Positions 1-4,649 of a stretch of DNA of 6,163 nucleotides are shown in pieces (position 1 is the stretch's first letter; each line of letters begins with the position of its first letter). Source of the stretch: Sphingomonas sp. (GTDB lineage: Bacteria; Pseudomonadota; Alphaproteobacteria; Sphingomonadales; Sphingomonadaceae); contig JAFBAM010000147.1 of the NCBI GenBank assembly GCA_019247755.1, positions 1 to 6,163 of the forward strand, in the 5' to 3' direction. The notes under the pieces are model-generated. The model was not told the DNA's origin and ran no database searches. It was given only the letters and a program-made list of their open reading frames with translations. A program made the translations under genes and the position numbers.

Positions 1-768
1 GGCCGTGATGATCTCGTTCATCGTGTGGAAGAATTCTTCCTGGGTCGAATCCTTGCCGGCAATGAATTGGACGTCGTCGATCAGCAGCAGATCGGCATTA
101 CGCAGCCGCTGCTTGAAGCCGATCGTATCGTTCTCTTTCAGCGCCCGGATGAATTCGACCATGAATTTTTCGGCCGACATCGACACGACGCGCGCGCCGC
201 GATTGCGGGCAAGGAAGGCATGACCGATCGCGTGTAGCAGGTGGGTCTTGCCCCGCCCGGTTCCACCATGGATGAAGAGAGGGTTGAAGCTGACGGTTGG
301 CGACGTCGCGAGCGTCCGCGCAGCCGTCGCCGCAACTTCGTTCGCCTTGCCGACCACGAACGTCTCAAACCGGTAGCGCGGGTCGAAATTGGGCGCGTCC
401 GGATTGCGCTCGACCGGTGCCGGTGTCTCTTCGAGGATCAGCAGCGGAGTAGGGCGCGGGGCGTCGGCGGCGGCAATAACGCGCACATCGCGCACAATCG
501 GAAGAACCGTCTTCCACGCGAGCGTCAGACGTTCGCCGAAGTGCGAGCGGACCCAGTCGGCCATGAACTGACTCGGCATCACGATGTCGAGCGCACCCGC
601 GTCCGGATCGAAGGAGCCGAGCTCGGCCGGCTTCAGCCAGCCATCAAAGGTGCGAACGCCAAGGTCGCGGCGAAGTCCCGAACGGATGGATTCCCAAGCC
701 GCCTCGAGCGGCGCAGCAACCTGCGCCGGAGGCGGTTCAAGTGACACATCTGTCCCACTCGCCTGCAC
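1..768 (-). CDS. dnaA: Chromosomal replication initiator protein DnaA (N-terminal part, cut by left window edge)
   Basis: DnaA is the AAA+ ATPase that binds DnaA boxes, melts the origin and helps load the replicative helicase. The visible 256 codons hold domain I (about residues 15-95, containing RTFDGWLKP and the FMADWV segment), a short acidic and proline-rich linker (about 100-127), then the start of the AAA+ domain: FVVGKAN (137-143), Walker A GGTGRGKTH (168-176) and Walker B LLLIDD followed by VQFIAGK (227-239). Sensor motifs and the C-terminal DNA-binding domain lie beyond the edge. The frame is open to position 1 with no stop. The Walker A reads GGTGRGKT where Escherichia coli has GGTGLGKT; the nucleotide-binding Lys and Thr are present. 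I chose GTG at 768 because GAGGGAGG (785-778) sits 9 nt upstream; GTG at 747 is an alternative giving a protein 7 residues shorter. It reads the same way as rpsT, but a terminator separates them. Identity is secure; the exact start is less so. Confidence 0.97.
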   Translation of the reverse strand, partial: MQASGTDVSLEPPPAQVAAPLEAAWESIRSGLRRDLGVRTFDGWLKPAELGSFDPDAGALDIVMPSQFMADWVRSHFGERLTLAWKTVLPIVRDVRVIAAADAPRPTPLLILEETPAPVERNPDAPNFDPRYRFETFVVGKANEVAATAARTLATSPTVSFNPLFIHGGTGRGKTHLLHAIGHAFLARNRGARVVSMSAEKFMVEFIRALKENDTIGFKQRLRNADLLLIDDVQFIAGKDSTQEEFFHTMNEIITA

Positions 769-777
769 TGGTCCGCG

Positions 778-785
778 CCTCCCTC
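778..785 (-). promoter_or_regulatory. Ribosome binding site of dnaA
   Basis: The minus strand reads GAGGGAGG, a strong Shine-Dalgarno match, 9 nt before GTG 768. The competing GTG at 747 has only a GGGA about 7 nt upstream. This site is the reason for preferring the longer dnaA start. Confidence 0.6.
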
Positions 786-932
786 GTCTAGTCCCCCTGC
801 AAAAGGCAAAGCTCTTCCGTTGCCCGCGAACCGAGTCGCGCGCCCTGGCTTCTTCGTCTCTCTTGCCCCCGGCACGGATTCGCGCCCGGAAAGGCCTTTT
901 TGTGACTGTATGACGCAGCATGCAAGTGCCGT

Positions 933-941
933 TTTTTCACA
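933..941 (+). promoter_or_regulatory. Weak DnaA-box-like site
   Basis: The plus strand reads TTTTTCACA, which differs from the DnaA box TTATNCACA only at position 3. It overlaps the TTTCAC arm of the inverted repeat. DnaA autoregulation through weak boxes in its own promoter is known in other bacteria; here it is only an inference from one imperfect site. Confidence 0.25.
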
Positions 942-950
942 GAAGTGAAA
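935..950. promoter_or_regulatory. Inverted repeat TTTCAC-N4-GTGAAA upstream of dnaA
   Basis: A perfect 6-bp inverted repeat with a 4-bp centre (AGAA on the plus strand) lies in the AT-rich core of the dnaA leader. The dyad shape and spacing would suit a dimeric repressor or activator; it could also form a weak hairpin in the leader RNA. It is not followed by a T-run in the dnaA direction, so it is not a terminator. The binding protein is unknown. Confidence 0.35.
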
Positions 951-980
951 TAATGACTCTTGACATAGGAAAGCGGCCAA
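950..980 (-). promoter_or_regulatory. dnaA: Possible dnaA promoter (weak match)
   Basis: On the minus strand TTGGCC (980-975) is followed after 19 nt by CATTAT (955-950), a loose sigma-70-type pair. A GANTC site (955-959) abuts the -10-like element, a position where GcrA/CcrM-controlled promoters of alphaproteobacteria often carry methylation sites. Spacing is longer than ideal and both hexamers are imperfect, so this is only the best candidate I could find. Confidence 0.25.
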
Positions 981-993
981 AACTTCCAGAAAC

Positions 994-1007
994 GGCAGAA
1001 AACTGCC
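994..1007. repeat. Short inverted repeat GGCAG-AAAA-CTGCC
   Basis: A perfect 5-bp stem with a 4-nt AAAA loop (TTTT in the dnaA direction), inside the AT-rich dnaA leader. It has no following T-run and is too short to act as a terminator by itself. It could be an operator or a small leader hairpin. Confidence 0.25.
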
Positions 1008-1016
1008 AATCTCCAG

Positions 1017-1032
1017 GTTAGTGTCGCGTTAA
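1017..1032 (-). promoter_or_regulatory. CtrA-like binding site upstream of dnaA
   Basis: The minus strand reads TTAA (1032-1029), seven bases, then CTAAC (1021-1017). The alphaproteobacterial cell-cycle regulator CtrA recognises TTAA-N7-TTAAC, so eight of nine defined bases match with exact spacing. It lies about 250 bp upstream of the dnaA start, on the same strand, and 9 bp from a GANTC methylation site. Binding by CtrA is inferred from the motif only. Confidence 0.45.
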
Positions 1033-1086
1033 CATCCGCGCGAATCGCGGGAATTGCTGCATTTTTTTGACCATCCAAAAATGGGA

Positions 1087-1112
1087 CGGGCCGCCGGTTT
1101 CCCGACGGCCCG
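1087..1112 (-). terminator. Intrinsic terminator of rpsT
   Basis: Read on the minus strand, an 11-bp stem (one G-U pair, the rest Watson-Crick and mostly G-C) closes a GAAA tetraloop, and a run of five T begins after TCCCA at 1081. The GAAA loop is of the stable GNRA type. It starts about 25 nt after the rpsT stop, in the right orientation. In the opposite direction the trailing T-run is weaker and later, so it serves mainly minus-strand transcription and isolates dnaA from rpsT read-through. Confidence 0.85.
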
Positions 1113-1137
1113 AACGAACCCCATTTTGGACCGAATT

Positions 1138-1401
1138 TTAGCCGAGCGACGCAACCCGCTTGGAAAGCCGCGAAAATTTCCGCGCGGCCGTGTTCTTGTG
1201 GATAACTCCGCGGGCGACGCCACGCGACATTTCCGGCTGAACCGCCTTCAAAGCCTCGGCGGCTTCTTTCTTCTTGCCTGACTCGATCGCCGACTCGACG
1301 GCCTTGATGAAGGTCCGGATGCGGCTGATTCGCGAGTGGTTGACGGTTGCACGCGTCGCGTTGCGGCGGATGCGCTTTTTGGCCTGCGGCGTGTTCGCCA
1401 T
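1138..1401 (-). CDS. rpsT: 30S ribosomal protein S20
   Basis: S20 is a small helical protein that binds 16S rRNA early in assembly of the 30S subunit. The 87-residue product has the usual family length and landmarks: the N-terminal MANTPQAKKRIRRN, the central SRIRTFIKAVE helix, the lysine-rich GKKKEAAEAL segment, and the highly conserved GVIHKNTAARKFSRL near the C-terminus. About a quarter of the residues are Lys or Arg, as expected of an rRNA binder. The ATG is preceded by AGAGGA with a 5-nt spacer, which fixes the start. It lies 87 bp downstream of mutM on the same strand and ends in a strong terminator, so it may be co-transcribed with mutM or have its own promoter; I saw no convincing promoter in the gap. 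Identity is essentially certain. Confidence 0.98.
   Translation of the reverse strand: MANTPQAKKRIRRNATRATVNHSRISRIRTFIKAVESAIESGKKKEAAEALKAVQPEMSRGVARGVIHKNTAARKFSRLSKRVASLG
1197..1205 (-). promoter_or_regulatory. Consensus DnaA box inside rpsT
   Basis: The minus strand reads TTATCCACA, the exact high-affinity DnaA box. It falls in rpsT codons for V-I-H-K, part of the most conserved S20 segment, so coding constraint alone may explain most of it. It is single rather than clustered. It lies about 430 bp upstream of the dnaA start. Confidence 0.3.
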
Positions 1402-1406
1402 TCTAA

Positions 1407-1412
1407 TCCTCT
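1407..1412 (-). promoter_or_regulatory. Ribosome binding site of rpsT
   Basis: The minus strand reads AGAGGA five bases before the rpsT ATG, a strong and well-placed Shine-Dalgarno sequence fitting a highly translated ribosomal protein gene. Confidence 0.8.
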
Positions 1413-1488
1413 TGGCTCAATGAAAAACGGCGCGGCCCTGAGGCTCGCACCGGAAGCGGCGTCCCCCTACCCTCTACCAGCTCTCAGG

Positions 1489-2295
1489 TCAACGCTGGCA
1501 GCGGGGACAATAGAAGGTTGAGCGCCCACCCTGAACGAAGCGCTTGACCACACCGCCGCACGAGCATGGCTGACCCTCGCGATCGTAGACCGAGAAGCTC
1601 TTGGAGAAGTAGCCGAGCTCGCCGTCCGGCGCCGCGAAATCCTTCAGCGTCGAGCCGCCCGCCGAAATCGCCTCGTCGAGCACGTCGTGGATCGCGGGCA
1701 CCAGCCGTCTCAGCCGATCGAGCGAAAGGGAGCCTCCTACCCGCTTTGGATGAACGCCCGCGCGAAATAGCGCCTCACAGACATAAATATTTCCAAGGCC
1801 GGCGATGATCTTCTGGTCCAGCAGCAGCAGCTTGATCGGCGCGGTACGGCCGGCAAGCCGCCGCTTGAGTTCCTCCGGGGTGATATCGAGCGGTTCAGGA
1901 CCCATCACCTTGAACGCAGGCCATTCGGAAAGCTGGTTCGTCGGCACCAAATCCACCGACCCAAACCGCCGTGGGTCGTTTAGCGCCAGGCGGTTGCCGT
2001 CGTCGGTTTCGAGCAGCAGGTGGTCATGCTTCTCGAGATTCGAATGGTTGATCCTCCAACTCCCAGACATTCCGAGATGGAAGATCATCGTGTCCTCGCG
2101 GTCGGTTTGGATGAGCCCATATTTTGCTCGCCTTCCGAGGCCGATAACCTTCGCTCCGGTGAGGCGCTGTCCCAGGTCCTTCGGGAAGGAGCGTCTGAGG
2201 TCGGCTCGCCGCGCTTCGATGCGCACGATACGCCGACCTTTTAGGACGTGGCTCAGGCCCCGGACGGTGGTTTCGACTTCGGGAAGTTCCGGCAT
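1489..2295 (-). CDS. mutM: Formamidopyrimidine-DNA glycosylase (Fpg/MutM)
   Basis: MutM removes 8-oxoguanine and ring-opened purines from DNA and cuts the abasic site by beta/delta elimination. The 268-residue product has the family length (about 270). Seen in order: MPELPEVET, giving catalytic Pro2 and Glu3 after Met removal; the conserved Lys58 in RRAKYG; HLGMSG (73-78); DPRRFG (107-112); the helix-two-turn-helix region with GLGNIYVCE (166-174); and a C-terminal zinc finger with Cys244, Cys246, Cys263, Cys266 and the Arg258 hairpin (GGRSTFYC). The open frame extends 9 codons upstream to 2322, but the mechanism needs Pro as the first mature residue, which fixes the start at 2295. The first zinc knuckle is C-X1-C rather than the common C-X2-C. 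There is no clear Shine-Dalgarno sequence. It is divergent from ubiE and lies upstream of rpsT. Confidence 0.97.
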   Translation of the reverse strand: MPELPEVETTVRGLSHVLKGRRIVRIEARRADLRRSFPKDLGQRLTGAKVIGLGRRAKYGLIQTDREDTMIFHLGMSGSWRINHSNLEKHDHLLLETDDGNRLALNDPRRFGSVDLVPTNQLSEWPAFKVMGPEPLDITPEELKRRLAGRTAPIKLLLLDQKIIAGLGNIYVCEALFRAGVHPKRVGGSLSLDRLRRLVPAIHDVLDEAISAGGSTLKDFAAPDGELGYFSKSFSVYDREGQPCSCGGVVKRFVQGGRSTFYCPRCQR

Positions 2296-2343
2296 CGCGG
2301 CGATATGGCGAAGCCGGAGCAACCCCGCTAGAGCCGCTCACCC
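2296..2343. other. Short divergent intergenic region between mutM and ubiE
   Basis: Only 48 bp separate the two divergent start codons. Neither gene shows a good Shine-Dalgarno sequence here, and I found no well-spaced promoter pair in either direction. A minus-strand TTGACC at 2360-2355, inside the ubiE start region, could be a -35 element for mutM but has no matching -10 at normal spacing. Promoters probably overlap the neighbouring coding sequences, or the transcripts have very short leaders. Confidence 0.5.
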
Positions 2344-3075
2344 ATGACGGAACAGGTCAATTTCGGCGACGAGCTCGTCAGCCCTGAGGAGAAGACGCGC
2401 CGCGTCGGCGAAGTCTTCAGCTCGGTCGCGCGCCGCTACGACGTGATGAACGACCTGATGTCGGGGGGCCTGCACCGGCTATGGAAGGACCGCTTCGTCG
2501 CGCGGGTGAAGCCCCGAGGCGGCGAACAGATCCTCGACATGGCCGGAGGCACCGGCGACGTCGCCTTCCGGATGGCGCGCCGTGGTGCGCAGGTGACGGT
2601 TTCCGACATCAACGCGGACATGCTCGAAGTTGGCAAGCAGCGAGCTCAGGCTCGAGAGCTCAACGGCCTTACATGGAAGGTCGAGAATGCAGAACAGCTG
2701 AGCTTCGCTGAGTCCAGCTTCGACGGCTACACGATCGTTTTCGGCATCCGTAACGTGACCGACATCCCGGCGGCGCTGCACGAAGCATACCGCGTCCTGA
2801 AGCGTGGCGGGCGTTTCTATTGTATGGAATTCTCGTCGAGCGACTGGCCCGGCTTTTCGAATCTGTACGACGCCTGGGCTTCGAACGTGATCCCTCGCAT
2901 CGGCAAGGCCATCGCCGATGACGAGGAAAGCTATCGCTATTTGGTCGAAAGCATCCGCCGCTTTCCGAGGCCTAACGCGTTCAAGTCAATGGTCGAGCAA
3001 GCCGGCTTCGTCCGAGCAGCGGCAGAACCGATGCTGGGCGGCCTTGTGACGATTCATTCGGGCTGGAAGATTTGA
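2344..3075 (+). CDS. ubiE: Ubiquinone biosynthesis C-methyltransferase UbiE
   Basis: UbiE is the S-adenosylmethionine-dependent methyltransferase that adds the ring methyl group to 2-polyprenyl-6-methoxy-1,4-benzoquinol in ubiquinone synthesis; in organisms with menaquinone the same family methylates demethylmenaquinone. The 243-residue product has both family signatures: YDVMNDLMSGGLHRLWK (32-48) and RVLKRGGRFYCMEFS (150-164). Between them lie the SAM-binding glycine loop LDMAGGTGD (64-72), the acidic Asp88 in SDIN, and FGIRNVTD (133-140). Near the C-terminus is the typical ESYRYLVESIRRFP (195-208). The start fits the usual EEKTRRVGEVFSSVARRYD N-terminus of alphaproteobacterial homologues; only a weak AGAG lies about 10 nt upstream. 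Its TGA stop overlaps the ubiB start by 4 bp. The ubiB partner argues for ubiquinone rather than menaquinone as the product. Confidence 0.97.
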   Translation: MTEQVNFGDELVSPEEKTRRVGEVFSSVARRYDVMNDLMSGGLHRLWKDRFVARVKPRGGEQILDMAGGTGDVAFRMARRGAQVTVSDINADMLEVGKQRAQARELNGLTWKVENAEQLSFAESSFDGYTIVFGIRNVTDIPAALHEAYRVLKRGGRFYCMEFSSSDWPGFSNLYDAWASNVIPRIGKAIADDEESYRYLVESIRRFPRPNAFKSMVEQAGFVRAAAEPMLGGLVTIHSGWKI

Positions 3076-4604
3076 CGAGCACCGTCACCCATTTGTGGCG
3101 TTTGTTGAAGTGGGGCCGGACGCTGGCTCGCCACGGCGCACTGCGCGGCATCGAAGAAGATTCCATGACGCCGCCGCCGGTCCGGAGGCTGGCCCGGCTT
3201 GCGCGTTTTGGCGCTCGGGTACCTCGTACTCCCGATTATGCCGCGGCCCTGGTCGCTATTGGCCCCGCCGCAATCAAGCTCGGCCAGGCACTGTCGACCC
3301 GGCCGGACCTGGTCGGTGAGAAAGCGGCCGAAAACCTTTCGCAACTGCAGGACGACCTTCCGCCCGCTCCATTCGCGAAGATCAAGCGAACGATCGAGAC
3401 CTCATTCGGAGCACCTCTAGACAGCCTGTATTCCGAATTCGACGAGGAGCCGGTCGGCGCGGCTTCCATCGCGCAAGTCCACCGCGCCGTTACGACCGAT
3501 GGCCGGCAAGTCGCCGTCAAGGTTCTGCGGCCCGGGATCGAGGAGGAGCTGACCAAGGCCATCGAGACCTACGAATGGGCCGCCGCCCATGCCGAGGCCT
3601 ATGGCGGCGAGTTGGAGCGGCTGCGCCCGCGGCTCGTCGTCGCGCAGTTCAAGGTCTGGACCGCGCGCGAACTCGACCTCCAACGCGAAGCCGCATCCGC
3701 TTCCGAGCTGCGCGAGAATATGGTCGCCGAGCCAGGCTACTACGTGCCCGAAATCGACTGGCGCCGGACCGCTCGGCGGGTCCTGACTCTGGAGTGGCTA
3801 AACGGCATCAAGCTGAACGACCGCGAAGCGCTGATCCAGGCTGGTCAAGACTGCCACGCGCTCGCGGAGACGCTCGTTCGGGCGTTCCTTCGGCAGGCGG
3901 TGGTCGACGGTTTTTTCCATGCCGACCTCCACCATGGAAATCTGTTTGCCCTGAAGGACGGTCGAATTGCTGCCATCGACTTTGGAATCATGGGCCGGAT
4001 CGACCGCCGCGCTCGCATCTGGCTTGCGGAGATCCTCTACGGCCTGATCACCGGCAATTACCGACGGGTCGCGGAAATCCACTTCGAGGCGCAGTACGTC
4101 CCGCCACATCACAATGTTCAGGAGTTTGCGACTGCCTTGCGCGCCGCGGGCGAGCCCATCCGCGGCCTGCCGGTCAAGGACATTTCCGTTGGGCGGATGC
4201 TCGAAAGCCTGTTCGCGATCACCCGCGATTTTGACATGAGGACGCAGCCGCACCTGCTGCTACTGCAGAAGACGATGGTGATGAACGAGGGCGTTGCAAC
4301 GGCGCTCGATCCCGACATCAACATGTGGGAAACGGCAGAGCCGTTCCTTCGCGACTGGATGCGCTCTGAGCTCGGTCCTGAAGCTTATTATGCCGACCGC
4401 ATCATCGAGGTGGTTAGAGCCTTCAAGAAGATCCCGGAGCTGATCGAGCGGATTGACGAATATTACCCGCCGAGCGGGGCGGCACCGCCGCCGCCGCCCC
4501 TTCCCGACATTGCGGTAATCGAGCGGCGAAACTGGTGGGGCTACGGTCTTGCTGGATTGATCGGGGCGCTGGCGAGCGCAGCTGCCTTGCTGCTTGCACG
4601 TTGA
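3072..4604 (+). CDS. ubiB: UbiB, kinase-like ATPase for ubiquinone biosynthesis (TTG start)
   Basis: UbiB is the bacterial relative of mitochondrial COQ8, an atypical protein-kinase-like ATPase at the inner membrane that is needed for ubiquinone synthesis, probably by helping lipid precursors reach the Ubi enzymes. The 510 residues show the family marks in order: KxGQ as KLGQ (69-72) with LSTRPDL; LQDDLPP (92-98); the alanine-rich nucleotide loop VGAASIAQVH (128-137) in place of the kinase glycine loop; Lys150 in VAVKVLRPG; the catalytic HADLHHGN (283-290); DFG (303-305); and a C-terminal hydrophobic membrane helix (about 490-509) after a proline-rich linker. Length is near the E. coli value (about 546). 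The TTG start overlaps the ubiE stop as TTGA; GGA lies 4 nt upstream. The first in-frame ATG would remove the conserved THLWRLLKWGRTLARHGAL, so TTG is preferred. Likely co-transcribed with ubiE and the next gene. Confidence 0.96.
   Translation: MTSTVTHLWRLLKWGRTLARHGALRGIEEDSMTPPPVRRLARLARFGARVPRTPDYAAALVAIGPAAIKLGQALSTRPDLVGEKAAENLSQLQDDLPPAPFAKIKRTIETSFGAPLDSLYSEFDEEPVGAASIAQVHRAVTTDGRQVAVKVLRPGIEEELTKAIETYEWAAAHAEAYGGELERLRPRLVVAQFKVWTARELDLQREAASASELRENMVAEPGYYVPEIDWRRTARRVLTLEWLNGIKLNDREALIQAGQDCHALAETLVRAFLRQAVVDGFFHADLHHGNLFALKDGRIAAIDFGIMGRIDRRARIWLAEILYGLITGNYRRVAEIHFEAQYVPPHHNVQEFATALRAAGEPIRGLPVKDISVGRMLESLFAITRDFDMRTQPHLLLLQKTMVMNEGVATALDPDINMWETAEPFLRDWMRSELGPEAYYADRIIEVVRAFKKIPELIERIDEYYPPSGAAPPPPPLPDIAVIERRNWWGYGLAGLIGALASAAALLLAR
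4476..4500 (+). repeat. GC hairpin within ubiB at the polyproline codons
   Basis: A perfect 8-bp stem, GGGGCGGC pairing with GCCGCCCC around a 9-nt loop, overlaps the codons for a run of five prolines (residues 472-476). No T-run follows, so it is not a terminator. It probably reflects proline CCG and CCC codons; an mRNA structural role is possible but unsupported. Confidence 0.4.
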
Positions 4605-4637
4605 GGTGGAGTGGATAGCGTAACGAGCGAACGACGC

Positions 4638-4643
4638 GGGGGA
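4638..4643 (+). promoter_or_regulatory. Ribosome binding site of the DUF885-like gene
   Basis: GGGGGA lies 6 nt before the ATG at 4650 in the 45-bp gap after ubiB. It supports this start, which also gives a clean signal peptide. No terminator or obvious promoter is visible in the gap, so transcription from ubiB is likely to continue. Confidence 0.65.
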
Positions 4644-4649
4644 ACGTAA

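Larger units (their letters stand above)
769..1137. other. Intergenic region between rpsT and dnaA: dnaA leader and control region
   Basis: These 369 bp carry no convincing gene; the open frames crossing it have no recognisable protein features. It holds the rpsT terminator at its right end, a stretch that is clearly AT-rich for this window (931-1020 is about 41% G+C by hand count), a CtrA-like half-site pair, four GANTC sites, two perfect short inverted repeats, a one-mismatch DnaA box and, next to dnaA, its ribosome binding site. The terminator implies that dnaA transcription starts inside this gap, leaving a possibly long untranslated leader. I found no cluster of consensus DnaA boxes, so it does not look like a typical replication origin. 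Confidence 0.8.

Noticed and set aside
241..744. 167-codon plus-strand open frame opposite dnaA
   Set aside because: It is antisense to clear DnaA coding sequence, very arginine-rich, and has no recognisable domain; a by-product of GC-rich codon use.
890..899. Ten-base palindrome AAAGGCCTTT as terminator or operator
   Set aside because: It has no loop and is short; one such palindrome in this composition is not notable.
960..965. Perfect TTGACA on the plus strand as a promoter -35 element
   Set aside because: No -10-like hexamer lies 16-18 bp downstream, and it would drive antisense transcription into the rpsT terminator.
633..1078. Two overlapping minus-strand open frames across the dnaA leader (115 and 96 codons)
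   Set aside because: One runs into dnaA in the wrong frame and both cross the AT-rich control region; no protein features and no good ribosome binding site.
769..1137. Chromosomal replication origin
   Set aside because: AT-rich sequence next to dnaA is suggestive, but there is only one weak DnaA box in the gap and one exact box inside rpsT, with no cluster.
1805..2347. 180-codon plus-strand open frame opposite mutM
   Set aside because: It mirrors a conserved glycosylase frame, is rich in Ser and Arg, and shows no family motif.
3575..4234. 219-codon plus-strand open frame within ubiB
   Set aside because: It overlaps ubiB in another frame, including the catalytic motifs, and its Arg/Pro-rich product looks like nothing known.
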